The position numbers were made by a program, and so were the translations under genes. DNA of 64,000 bases, from contig CM022299.1 in the NCBI GenBank assembly GCA_011799875.1, positions 209,566,070 to 209,630,069 on the forward strand, written 5' to 3'. This DNA comes from Thinopyrum elongatum (lineage: Eukaryota; Streptophyta; Magnoliopsida; Poales; Poaceae). Shown in pieces: positions 12,084 through 22,823 of the stretch (positions are counted from its first letter, which is position 1; each line of letters opens with the position of its first letter). The notes beneath the pieces are model-generated. The model was not told the DNA's origin. It was given only the letters and a program-made list of their open reading frames with translations, and made no database searches.

Positions 12084-13633
12084 TGATACGCCTCCAATGT
12101 ATCTATAATTTTTGATTGTTACATGCTATTATAGTATCAATCTTGGATGTTTTATATGCAATTATATATCATTTTTTGGGACTAACCTATTAACCTAGTG
12201 CCAAGTGCCAATTGATGTTTTTTGCCTGTTTTTGGTTTTCCAGGAAATCGGTATGAAACGAAGTTCAAACGCTATGAAACTTTTTGATGATTTTTTTTCT
12301 GGACAAGAGAGACCCTAGAAGCTTCGGGAGGAGACCAGAAGGCAAACAAGGAGACATCAAGGTAACAGGGCGCGCCCAGGGGGTAGGCGCACCTTGATGC
12401 CTTGTGGGCCCCTCATGGCTCCGTCTGACCTAATTCCACCTCTATAAATTCTCTAAAATGGGGAACCAATAGAGAGCCACCCAAAATACTTTTTTCGTTG
12501 CCGCAAGTGTCTGTTCTTCTGCGATCCCATCTGGAGGCCTTTTCCAGCACCCTGCCGGAGGGGGAATCTATCACGGAGGGCTTCTACATCAACCTTTCTG
12601 CCCTTCCAATGACGTGTGAGTAGTTTACCACACACCTACGGGTCCATAGCTAGTAGTTAGATGGCTTCCTGTCTCTCTTTGATCTTCAATACAATGTTCT
12701 CCTCGATGTTCTTGGAGATATATTCGATATAATCTTCTTTTGCGGTGTGTTTGTTGGGATCCGATGAATTTTGGGTTAATGGTCAGATTATTCATGAATA
12801 TTAATTGAGTCTTCTCTGGATTCTTTTATGCATGATTATTATAGCTTTGTATTTCTCTCCGATCTATCTGTTTGGTCTGGCCAACTAGATTGATTTATCT
12901 TGCTATAGGAGAGGTGCTTCGTAATGGGTTCAATCTTGCGGTGCTCTATATCCCAGTGACAGAAGGGGACAAGACATGTATTTGTATTGTTGCCATTAAG
13001 GGGAATACGACGAGGTTTATTCACATTGGTTGGATTTACTTCGTCTACATCATGTCATCTTGCTTAAGGCGTTACTCCATTTTTATGAACTTAATACTCT
13101 AGATGCATGCTAGATAGAGGTAGATGGGTGGAGTAATAGTAGTAGATGCAGGCAGGAGTCGGTCTACTTCGGACGTGATGCCTATATACATGATCATTGC
13201 CTTGAATATCATCATAACTATGTGCTTTTCTATCAATTGCCCAACAGTAATTTGTTTACCCACTGTATGTTTTTTGTTCGAGGGAGAAGCCTCTAGTGAA
13301 AACTATGGCCCCCGGGTCTACTTTATCATATATAAAATCCAAAAATACCTTGCGGCAATTTATTTACCATTATTTTATTTTGTGTTTTTATTTATCTATC
13401 TATCACTACGTGATTTGATCATTGCAAATAGCCGCCGAGGGGATTGACAACCCCCTTGATCGCGTTGGGTGCAAGTATTTGGTCTTTTGTGTGTAGGTGC
13501 TGTTAACGAGGTTTCGCATGGTTCTCCTACTGGATTGATAACCTTGGTTCTTAAATGATGGAAATACTTATCTCTACTGTATTGCATCATCCTCTCCTCT
13601 TCGAGGAAATCCCAACGCAGCTCACAAGGAGTA
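12084..13633 (+). repeat. 5' LTR of the Athila-type element (1550 bp)
   Basis: Starts TGATACGCCTCCAATGTATC and ends CTCACAAGGAGTA, where the 3' LTR ends CTCACAAGTAGCA. The two LTRs align along their length but differ visibly more than the LTRs of the Maximus element nested inside. That is the order expected from the nesting. The terminal CA has decayed to TA. Confidence 0.87.
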
Positions 13634-13644
13634 AGAAGAATTTC

Positions 13645-13662
13645 TGGCGCCGTTGCCGGGGA
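13645..13662 (+). other. Primer-binding site, tRNA-Asp type
   Basis: TGGCGCCGTTGCCGGGGA is complementary to the 3' end of plant tRNA-Asp including its CCA. This primer is characteristic of the Athila lineage. It lies 11 bases after the LTR. Confidence 0.88.
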
Positions 13663-13824
13663 GACATCACCAAAACCTGTCAAGTACCTTCCCATAAACT
13701 ATCATCTACTTGTTCTTACTTTGATTTGTCATTTTCCTCCCATTTTCATCCTCCCCCCACTTCTAAAACTATTTTACAAAAACACAAAAACATTTTCGTT
13801 TGCTTGTTTGCTTGCTTTCACGTT

Positions 13825-14643
13825 ATGGCTAGTTCCTCACTTGTTAAGTGTACCCCTGAAAATGAGGTTCTCAATTGTAAACAAAGGGCAAGAGATAATT
13901 TAAAAGATGCTTGGTATAGAATTTGCGATTCTCAAAATAGATCAACTCGTAAGCAATCTACTATCTTTCTTCTTCGCAATTTTTATGTAGGTGTAACTAC
14001 TTGGTATAGATTTGTGCTAGATGCTATTACCGGATGGAATTTCTTGAGTAGTCACCCTATGGATGCTTTCAATGCTATGGGAAATTTAGTGGCATCACCT
14101 CCTATCATTATTAATAAAACAACATTGACTTTGGAGCATGTTATGCAAAGTTTGGAAGCTATTGAAAGTAACATGCCTACCATAGAGCATATTGAAAATC
14201 TAGATAAAAAGGTTCATAATCATATTACTCAATTTTGATCGAAGGTAGGAACTACTTTGAAAGTACTAAAAGAGAAGGAACCAATATTTAGTGAGAGGAT
14301 AGAGCAAAGTCCCACTAGGATTGATAAGTTGGAAGAAGTTATTAATAATTTGGGTTCCGCTTTTTCTTCCATTAAATATATCGAAAGGACTCCTCCTAGT
14401 AAGAATTGCAAGTTTATGTATGTTCTTAAGAACAAGGGTACCACATCTAGTAATGGGAGTGAGGATCTTAAAATGATTAGTGTTCATCCCGACTTTGTTG
14501 ATTTAATAAAGGAACCTATTTATGAGAATAAATTCCTTAATTTTGATCCTAGGAGTGTGACCATCAAAAATATTCATGTTAAGCCTCCTAGGAAATGTTG
14601 TTGTGTCATTGAGGAATTGGAAACTAAGGATGACAACACTTGA
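13825..14643 (+). pseudogene. gag: Athila-type gag-like frame with one internal TGA
   Basis: The frame begins with ATG at 13825 (MASSSLVKCTPENEVLN). It runs 272 codons to the TGA at 14641, broken once by an in-frame TGA at 14236-14238. Reading continues in the same frame on both sides of that stop. I see a helix-rich N-terminal part with WYRICDSQNR and WYRFVLDAITGWNFLSSHP, then a Lys/Glu-rich helical segment. I see no zinc knuckle and no protease motif. The position just after the leader suggests a capsid-like role. It is the only coding sequence of the element. The stop could be a CGA-to-TGA change of the kind common at methylated CpG sites, but that is inference. It could also be an Athila leader frame unrelated to capsid. 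Confidence 0.65.
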
Positions 14644-17150
14644 AACTATGCATTACGCCTAGCTAGGGGCCTAAAAATATAGCGCTTGTTGGGAGGCAAC
14701 CCAATAGTTATCTTTATTTTCCCTTTTTGTTTTATGTTTTTGAGTGTGCACACAATTATGCTACTATTATGGTTGTGTTTTTCTGGTTAAATTAGTATTT
14801 ATGCCAAGTAAAGCCTTTGGATGATTTGGTTGATAGTTGATTTGACTCTATGAAAAAACAGAAACTTTTGCGCCCAGTAGCAGAATTGTTTAAATTCGCT
14901 AGAACATGATAAAATTCTGAATTTTTTACACATGATTTATATACAATTTTCCCACGTTTTCCTAATTGTTCAAAAAAAAATTGGAGTTACAGAAGTGTTG
15001 GGTTTGTTCAGATCGTTACAGACTATTCTGTTTTTGACAGATTCTGTTTTCATTGCATAGTTTGCTTGTTTTAATGAATCTATGGATTGTATCGGGAGGT
15101 TTAAGTCATGGTGAAGTTAGAATACAGTAGGTATTATGCAATAATAAAATATTAATGGGTTTACAACAGTACCTAAAGTTTAAGATTTGCTTGTTATACT
15201 AAAGGATCTCATGAGTTTTCTGTTGAGTTTTGTGTGATGAAGTTTTCAAGTTTCAAGTGAGATCGCGATGGATGAAGGAATAAGGAGTGGAAAGACCCTA
15301 ATCTTGGGGATGCCCAAGGTAATATTCAAGGAGACCCAAGCATCTAAGCTTGGGGATGCCCCGGATGGCATCCCCTCTTTCTTCTACCAACCATCGGTAA
15401 ATTACTTGGAGTTATATCTTTATTCATCACATGATATGAGTTTTGCTTGGAGCGTCATGTATTCTATGAGTCTTTGCTTTGTTTGATTGTTAGTTTACCA
15501 CAATCAAATTTGTATGACACACCTTTTGAGAGGGACACACATTTAATCGTAATTTGTTATAATACTCTATGCGCTTCACTTATATCTTTTGAGCTAGGCA
15601 GTTGCTCTGGTACTTCACTTATATCTTTTAGAGAATGTCGATGGTTATATTTTAAAGAAATAATTACACTCTCATGCTTCACTTATATCATTTTGAGAGT
15701 TTGATAATAGCAATGGCAATATGCATGGGTTATGAAATTGGTCCTAATATGATAGGTATTCAAGGGGGATATAATAAAAACTTTCATGTAGACCACTGAA
15801 TATGATAAGTTTGATTCCTTGCAATAGTTTTGCGATATAGAGATGGTAATATGTGGGAGGTACTAGTGAATGATTGTGGTTTAGTAAGAATACTGGTGTT
15901 AAGGTTTGTGATTCCTGAAGCATGCACGTATAGTCTCTTGTTATGCTAAGAAGTTGGAGCATGATTTTATTATTGAGTGTCTTCCTTTGCGTGAAGGTTG
16001 GGGGCACGCGATGGTTAACTCCTACCAACCTCCCCCCTAGGGGCAGGCGTAGTAGTACTTTGCTTCAAGGGCTAATAGACTTTCGCAATAAGTATGTGAG
16101 TTATTTATGACTAATGTGAGTCCACGGATTATATGTAGTCTCACCTTTCCGCTTTGCTAGCCTCTTCGGTACCGTGCATTGCCCTTTCTCACCTCGAGAT
16201 GTGGTGCAAACTTCGTCGGTGCATCCAAACCATGTGATATGATACGCTCTATCACACATAAGCCTCCTTATATCTTCTTCAAAACAACCACCATACCTAC
16301 CTATTATGGCATTTCCATAGCCATTCCGAGATATATTGCCATGCAACTTCTACCGTTCCGTTATTATGACACACATCATCATTGTCATATTGCTTTGCAT
16401 GATCATATAGCTGACATAGCCACCCCTCATCATTTTTTATACATATTAAACTAGATCATTGCACATCCTGGTACATTGTCAGAGGCGTTCATATGGAGTC
16501 ATATTTTGTTCTAGTATCAAGTTGTAATTTTGAGTTGTAAGTAAATAGAAGTGTAAAGATCATCTTATTCATTATTAGAACATTGTCCTAGTGAGGAAAA
16601 AAGGAGGCCAAAAGTAGCCCAGAAAAAAGAGGCCAAAAGAGCCCACCAAAAAAATGAGAAGGGGCAATGTTACTATCTTTTTCCACACTTGTGCTTCAAA
16701 GTAGCACCATGTTTTTCATATAGAGAGTCTCCTATGTAGTCACTTTCATATACTAGTGGGAATTTTTCATTATAGAACTTCGCTTGTATATTCTGATGAT
16801 GGGCTTCCTCAAATGCGTGAGGTCTTATAGAGCAAGCAAGTTGGATGCACACCCACGTAGTTTTCAGTTTGAGCTTTCATACACTTATAGCTCCGACTGC
16901 ATTCGTTGCATGGCAATCCCTACTCCTCGCATTGACATCAACTGATGGGCATCTCCATAGCGCGCTGATTAGCCACGTCGATGCGAGACTATCTTCCTTT
17001 GTGTTTTCTCCATATTAATCTCTACCACCACATTCTATTCTACCCATAGTGCTATATCCATGGCTTGCGCTCATGTATTGCATGGGGGTTGAAAAAGCTG
17101 AAGCACATTAAAAAAGTATGAACCAATTGCTTGGCTGACACTAGGATAGT
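14644..17150 (+). other. AT-rich internal non-coding region of the Athila-type element
   Basis: About 2.5 kb with no recognisable coding sequence. It opens with the block TAGCGCTTGTTGGGAGGCAA, which I know as typical of the region downstream of coding sequence in Triticeae Athila-type elements. A short TTCACTTATATC motif is repeated three times at 15567-15688. Short frames are present but none shows family features. Confidence 0.7.
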
Positions 17151-17155
17151 ACATG
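17151..17155. repeat. Left target duplication of Maximus copy 1 (ACATG)
   Basis: ACATG here and at 26459-26463 flank the element exactly, a perfect 5-bp duplication as made by Copia integrases. Confidence 0.93.
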
Positions 17156-17525
17156 TGACAGCACAATTGCTCCCTGTGAAAGCACAAGTGCTCCCTGGGT
17201 GGTTTTGGTAATTAATGTCAACATATCTCTTGTTGGACTAATATTTTCATCTAGTATATTTCAGAAAGTTCAACAATGGCGTGGCATGGACAAGAGGATG
17301 TGGGACCCCTTCAAAATGCTAAGGACAAAGATTGGCACAAGCTCAAGGCTCTACATTTCTATTTTAGTGATCCAAGATCACATTGTGTCCATAGGAAAAG
17401 CCAATACTATTAAAAGAGGATGAGGTGTTACTTAATGGTCTACTTGCTCAAAGTGCTTAGTGATATGCTCCAAAGCCCTCAACCACTTTCTCATATCCAG
17501 ATATGTCATAAACCTAAAGTCAAAC

Positions 17526-17985
17526 TCGGCCCCACCGATTTGATCTATCCGGCGCCACCGAGTTCCTTTAACATAGCCAATGCCAGAAACATTAATCAGT
17601 TAGGGCTCACCGATAGGGATTTCGGCCTCACCGAGATGGCAATGCAAACTCTCTGTTTCCCTTCGTAACATTTCGGTCTCACCGAAACGAGCGATCGGTC
17701 TCACCGAGTTCACCTTGCAAACTCTCTGTTGCCTGTTGCAATTATTTCGGTCTCACCGAAATGTGCAACCGGTCCCACCGAGTTTGCCTGACCAACTCTC
17801 TGTTTGCTCATTGCTGAAATCGGTCTCACCGAGTTCATGCAATCGGTCACACCGAGATGAGGTTTTGCCCTAACCCTAGCACATCGGTCCCACCGAGTTG
17901 ATCATATCGGTCCCACCGAGATTCCTAACATTCACATTTTGAATTGAATCGGTCTCACCGAGTTCTTCTATTCGGTCTGACCGAG
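17526..17985 (+). repeat. Array of 14 palindromic 13-mers (TCGGTCTCACCGA type)
   Basis: Fourteen units of the form TCGGTNNNACCGA or close variants, spaced about 15-60 bases apart. The arms TCGGT and ACCGA are inverted repeats around a 3-base centre, most often CTC or CCC. The array ends 41 bases before the TATA box. It may be a clustered protein-binding site or a hairpin-forming region; the function is not known to me. Confidence 0.9.
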
Positions 17986-18025
17986 TTGAGTCAAATGTGT
18001 GTAACGGTTGGATTTTGTGTGGAGG

Positions 18026-18034
18026 CTATATATA
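18026..18034 (+). promoter_or_regulatory. TATA box of the Maximus copy 1 5' LTR
   Basis: CTATATATA, conserved at the same place in all four Maximus LTRs of this window, about 810 bases before the LTR end. It probably starts the genomic RNA. Confidence 0.75.
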
Positions 18035-18840
18035 CCCCTCCACCCCTTCTTTAATCAAGAGAGAGCCATCAGAATGAGCCTACACTTCCACTACTCATTT
18101 TCTGAGAGAGAACCACCTACTCATGTGTTGAGATCAAGACATTCCATTCCTACCACAAGAATCTTGATCTCTAGCCTTCCCCAAGTTGCTTTCCACTCAA
18201 ATCATCTTTCCACCATATCCAAATCTGTGAGAGAGAGTTGAGTGTTGGGGAGACTATCATTTGAAGCACAAGAGCAAGGAGTTCATCATCAACACACCAT
18301 TTATTACCTTTTGGAGAGTGGTGTCTCCTAGATTGGTTAGGTGTCACTTGGGAGCCTCCGACAAGATTGTGGAGTTGAACCAAGGAGTTTGTAAGGGCAA
18401 GGAGATCGCCTACTTCGTAAAGATCTACCCGAGTGAGGCAAGTCCTTCATGGGCGATGGCCATGGTGGGATAGACAAGGTTGCTACTTCATGGACCCTTC
18501 GTGGGTGGAGCCCTCCGTGGACTCGCGCAACCGTTACCCTTCGTGGGTTGAAGTCTCCATCAACGTGGATGTACGATAGCACCATCTATCGGAACCACGC
18601 CAAAAATCTCCATGTCTTCATTGCATTTGCACACTCCAATCCCATCCCTTTACTTTCTTGCAAATTGCATGCTTTACTCTTTCTGCTGCTCATACTCTTA
18701 TCATGCTTGCTTGAAATGTATTGTGAATGCTTAAACTTGTGCTAAAACTCTACCTCAACTTAAAGAACTTAAAAACTGCTACTTTTGCTTATTGAGTGTC
18801 TAATCACCCCCTCTAGACACCTCTTCTCGATCCTTTCAAT

Positions 18841-18852
18841 TGGTATCAGAGC
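18841..18852 (+). other. Primer-binding site of Maximus copy 1
   Basis: TGGTATCAGAGC, an exact match to the complement of the initiator tRNA-Met 3' end. It lies two bases after the LTR. Confidence 0.93.
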
Positions 18853-18893
18853 TTTGGTCTCCATTGATTTGGTTTAATCACCATTGGAGGAAC

Positions 18894-21800
18894 ATGGATG
18901 AGTCTACGATTGGGAGTATTAGACGTAGAGTACCTTTGCTTGATGGAGAGTTCTATCATGATTGGAAAAATGAGATGCTTGTGATTTTCAATGAATATAA
19001 TTTGAACAAGTATATTACTTGCCCTTGTGTACCTCCTATTCATCCTTTGCATCCTACCCCCGATGAGTCTCTTGACATGATCCGCAAGCTTAGAACTATT
19101 AATCTTATCATTAGAGGATTGCTTAGAAACTTGATTGTGTGCTTGCCTACACTTGAATGTGCTTACACTATTTGGAGATACCTCGAGAAACGCTTTCCAA
19201 ACTATTCCTTGAAAAATCTAGATGAGATTCTTCAAAAGTCCATTGCTTTAAATAAGATGAATTCTAGTGATCCTAAGTTTGGTGATTGTTTATTTGAGCT
19301 TCGTGACCTCATGCAAGCCAAAGGAGATGTTGGAATCATTAGTGACATCATCTCTCAAGTCATTAGAATTCATAAATATGAACATTGTCATGGTCATAAA
19401 TCTAATGAATTGCCTTCTCTAGGTAATGATCATTCATATGATGATGATGTTGAACATGGATATTATGACGAGGATGATGATAGTGACTTTGATCTTGATG
19501 AGTCTATGAGCCATCTTGGTCTCGTGGCTAATCTTCGTGGTTACATGGCCGGAGGAAAGGAATGGGTTCTTGATAGTGGATGTACCGATCACATGACCGG
19601 AGACAAGGATATGTTTCGTGAGCTTGCTAAAAATGACGACCCTCGAAAGTATGTCACTTTTGGTGATAACTCAAAGGGTAAGGTGGCCATCTCACATGAC
19701 AGCTCCATCCAAAATGTTATGCTCATTGAATCTCTTGGCTACAATCTACTTTCCGTATCTAGACTAGCCGATTTCGGTCTTAATGTTTTATTCACTGAAG
19801 TAGACTGCCAAGTGTTTCGAATAGATAATCATAATATGGTCTTCACCGGTATACGTAGAGGTGATCTATATATTGTTGACTTCACTAAAAGAGCTCAACC
19901 TAGAACTTGCTTTATTGCTAAATCTTCTAAAGGTTGGTTGTGGCATAGAAGGTTAGGTCATGTGGGCATGCAAAATCTTGATAATCTTATTAAAGGTGAT
20001 CATATCCTTGGTGTTAAAGATGTTATATTTGACAAGGATAGACTTTGCAGTGCTTGTCAAGCAGGAAAACAAGTTGGAGTAAGTCATCCCGTGAAGAACA
20101 TCATGACTACGAGAAGACCGCTTGAGCTACTTCATATGGATCTTTTTGGTCTCAATGCCTATGAGAGTCTCGGTGGTAACTCGTTTGGTTTAGTCATTGT
20201 TGATGATTTTTCTAGATTTACGTGGGTGTTCTTTCTTGATGATAAATCGCAGGTCCAAAAGATCTTCAAGAACTTCACTAGGAAGGCCCAAAATCAATTT
20301 GAAGAGAAGATCAAGAAGGTTCGCAGTGACAACGGAACGGAGTTCAAGAACGCAAATGTGGATACCTTTCTTGACGAAGAAGGGATTTCACATGAGTTCT
20401 CGGCTACGTACACACCTCAACAAAATAGAGTTGTTGAGAGGAAGAATCGGACACTCATTGAGATGGCGAGAATGATGCTTGATGAATACAAGACGCCAAA
20501 ACACTTTTGGGCAGAAGCGGTTGAGACAGCTTGTCATGCTACAAATCGATTGTATCTTCACAAACTACTCGGCAAGACGGCATACGAGCTTGTCACCGGT
20601 AACAAACCCCAAGTTGGATACTTTCGAGTATTTGGCTCAAAGTGCTACATTCTTGATAAGCATCGTCGTTCAAAATTTGCTTCTAAATCTCATGAAGGTT
20701 TTCTACTCGGTTATGGCTCAAACTCTCACACTTACCGTGTCTACAACAAATTCACCCGAAAGGTTGAAGAGACGGTAGATGTGAAGTTTGATGAATCTAA
20801 CGGCTCACAAGTAGAGCAATTGCCAATTGATGTAGGAGACAAAGACCCTTCAGAAGCAATTCAAGACTTGTCTATTGGCAAGATTCGCACAACGGTGGTG
20901 AAGGAGAGTACCTCGTCCGTTCAAGTGGAAGCCTCAACTTCACGCCAAGGTGAACCACAAGTTGACTTGGAGGCATCCACAAGTGGAACACGTCAAGATG
21001 AAGGAAACGAGGAAGTACAACAAGATGAACCTCATCGACCTCCTTCTCCACCTCCACAAGAGAACATCAACACCAACAACAAAGAAGAAGAACAAGAGGA
21101 AGAACAAGATGATGAAGAGGATGTTCCACCTCGACCCAAACAAAATCTCTCACGAGTTAGAGCAAGAGTTTCAAGAGATCATCCCGTTGAACAAATCTTT
21201 GATGATATTCAAACCGGGAGAATTACTCGCTCTAAGTCTCGCTTAGCTAACTTTTGTGAACATTATTCATTCATTTCTAACATTGAACCACTGAAGGTTG
21301 AAGAAGCTCTTGATGATCCAGATTGGGTGAACGCTATGCATGAAGAGCTACACAAATTCGAGAGGAATCAAGTATGGACGCTTGTTGAACAGCCCGGTGA
21401 AAAGCACAATGTCATTGGAACCAAATGGGTGTGTCGGAATAAGCAAGATGAAGATGGACAAGTTGTACGCAACAAGGCCCGTCTCGTTGCCCAAGGCTAC
21501 ACTCAAGTCGAAGTTATGGACTATGGTGAGACATATGCCCCCGTTGCTAGACTTGAGTCCATATGCATCTTACTTGCTTATGCCAATCATCATGATATCA
21601 CTTTATATCAAATGGACATCAAAAGTTCCTTTCTAAATGGAGAAATTGAGGAGGAATTATATGTTAAACAACCTCCTGGCTTTGTTAATCCCAAGAAACC
21701 TAATCATGTTTACAAACTTCACAAAGCTCTTTATGGTCTCAAACAAGCTCCTAGAGCTTGGTATAAATGCTTGACTAAGTTTCTTATTGAAAAAGGCTTT

Positions 21801-22823
21801 GAGATTGGAAAAATTGATTCTACACTTTTTACTAAAAGGGTTAATGGAGAATTATTTGTATGCCAAATCTATGTGGATGATATCATATTTGGTTCGACTA
21901 ACCCTCATTTTAGTGAAAAGTTTGGAAGGCTAATGTCGGAGAAGTTTGAGTTGTCTATGATAAGTGAACTCAAATTCTTTCTTGGTTTGCAAATCAAGCA
22001 AACTAAGGAGGGTACCTTTGTTTCCCAAACAAAGTATACCAAGGACTTATTCAAGAAGTTCAATATGCAAGAGAGTAAAGGTACAAAAACACCCATGCCT
22101 ACTACTGGACATCTTGACTTGACAAAGGATGGCAAACCGGTTGACCAAAAGGTTTATCGCTCTATGATTGGTTCATTGTTATATCTATGTGCCTCCCGTC
22201 CTGATATTATGCTCAGTGTGTGCATGTGTGCACGATATCAAGCGGCCCCAAAAGAATGTCATCTTAAGGCTGTGAAAAGGATAGTGAGATACTTAATTCA
22301 TACACCAAACTTTGGCATTTGGTATCCTAAGAGGTATTCTTTTGATCTTGTTGGCTACTCCGATTCGGACTATGCTGGTGACAAGGTTGATAGAAAGTCC
22401 ACTTCGGGTACGTGTCAATTTCTTGGTAGATCTCTTGTGTCTTGGTCCTCCAAGAAACAAAACTCGGTATCCTTATCCACTGCCGAAGCGGAATACATTG
22501 CTGCTGGTTCATGTTGTGCTCAATTACTTTGGATGACCCAAACTCTTAAAGATTATGGGATATATGTGAAACATGTTTCATTGCTTTGTGATAATGAAAG
22601 TGCAATTAAGATTGCTCACAACCCCGTGCAACATTCTCGAACTAAGCATATTGAAGTTCGTCATCATTTCATTCGAGATCATGTTGCTAAAGGAGACATC
22701 GATCTTAAGCATGTTCATACCGATAAGCAATTGGCAGATATATTCACCAAACCGCTTGATGACAAAGTATTTTGCCGTTTGAGAGGTGAATTGAACATCA
22801 TTGATTCCTCAAACTTGGAGTAG
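18894..22823 (+). CDS. gag-pol: Gag-pol polyprotein of Maximus copy 1, open from end to end
   Basis: 1309 codons from the ATG at 18894 to TAG at 22821. An upstream TTG could extend the frame but lies in the primer-binding site. A gag segment (residues 1 to about 205) ends in an acidic stretch with YYDEDDDSDFDLDE. Protease follows with DSGCTDHMTG at 227. The integrase zinc region starts at H351. The catalytic triad is D416, D479 and E515, a DD35E spacing. RT has YVDD at 993-996. RNase H has D1157 and E1198. The domain order is that of Copia and the sequence style is SIRE/Maximus. No CX2CX4HX4C knuckle is visible in gag, and a five-residue gap after DNSKGKV is seen against copy 2. The Gly usual in QNGVVE is Arg (QNRVVE). 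The frame is open, but activity is doubtful because of these changes. Confidence 0.93.
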   Translation: MDESTIGSIRRRVPLLDGEFYHDWKNEMLVIFNEYNLNKYITCPCVPPIHPLHPTPDESLDMIRKLRTINLIIRGLLRNLIVCLPTLECAYTIWRYLEKRFPNYSLKNLDEILQKSIALNKMNSSDPKFGDCLFELRDLMQAKGDVGIISDIISQVIRIHKYEHCHGHKSNELPSLGNDHSYDDDVEHGYYDEDDDSDFDLDESMSHLGLVANLRGYMAGGKEWVLDSGCTDHMTGDKDMFRELAKNDDPRKYVTFGDNSKGKVAISHDSSIQNVMLIESLGYNLLSVSRLADFGLNVLFTEVDCQVFRIDNHNMVFTGIRRGDLYIVDFTKRAQPRTCFIAKSSKGWLWHRRLGHVGMQNLDNLIKGDHILGVKDVIFDKDRLCSACQAGKQVGVSHPVKNIMTTRRPLELLHMDLFGLNAYESLGGNSFGLVIVDDFSRFTWVFFLDDKSQVQKIFKNFTRKAQNQFEEKIKKVRSDNGTEFKNANVDTFLDEEGISHEFSATYTPQQNRVVERKNRTLIEMARMMLDEYKTPKHFWAEAVETACHATNRLYLHKLLGKTAYELVTGNKPQVGYFRVFGSKCYILDKHRRSKFASKSHEGFLLGYGSNSHTYRVYNKFTRKVEETVDVKFDESNGSQVEQLPIDVGDKDPSEAIQDLSIGKIRTTVVKESTSSVQVEASTSRQGEPQVDLEASTSGTRQDEGNEEVQQDEPHRPPSPPPQENINTNNKEEEQEEEQDDEEDVPPRPKQNLSRVRARVSRDHPVEQIFDDIQTGRITRSKSRLANFCEHYSFISNIEPLKVEEALDDPDWVNAMHEELHKFERNQVWTLVEQPGEKHNVIGTKWVCRNKQDEDGQVVRNKARLVAQGYTQVEVMDYGETYAPVARLESICILLAYANHHDITLYQMDIKSSFLNGEIEEELYVKQPPGFVNPKKPNHVYKLHKALYGLKQAPRAWYKCLTKFLIEKGFEIGKIDSTLFTKRVNGELFVCQIYVDDIIFGSTNPHFSEKFGRLMSEKFELSMISELKFFLGLQIKQTKEGTFVSQTKYTKDLFKKFNMQESKGTKTPMPTTGHLDLTKDGKPVDQKVYRSMIGSLLYLCASRPDIMLSVCMCARYQAAPKECHLKAVKRIVRYLIHTPNFGIWYPKRYSFDLVGYSDSDYAGDKVDRKSTSGTCQFLGRSLVSWSSKKQNSVSLSTAEAEYIAAGSCCAQLLWMTQTLKDYGIYVKHVSLLCDNESAIKIAHNPVQHSRTKHIEVRHHFIRDHVAKGDIDLKHVHTDKQLADIFTKPLDDKVFCRLRGELNIIDSSNLE

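Larger units (their letters stand above)
17156..18838 (+). repeat. 5' LTR of Maximus copy 1 (1683 bp)
   Basis: The first 21 bases are tandemly repeated at the very tip (17156-17176 and 17177-17197) with a few changes in the outer copy. The same doubling is in the 3' LTR. It contains a palindromic motif array at 17526-17985 and a TATA box at 18026. It ends GATCCTTTCA. Confidence 0.93.

Noticed and set aside
17526..17985. CRISPR-like array of short palindromic repeats with unique spacers
   Set aside because: Repeat units are only 13 bases, spacing is irregular, spacers are shared between copies and LTRs, and the host is a plant. It is part of a Maximus LTR.
18841..18852. tRNA-Met-like sequence
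   Set aside because: Only the 12 bases complementary to the tRNA end are present; it is a primer-binding site and not a tRNA gene.
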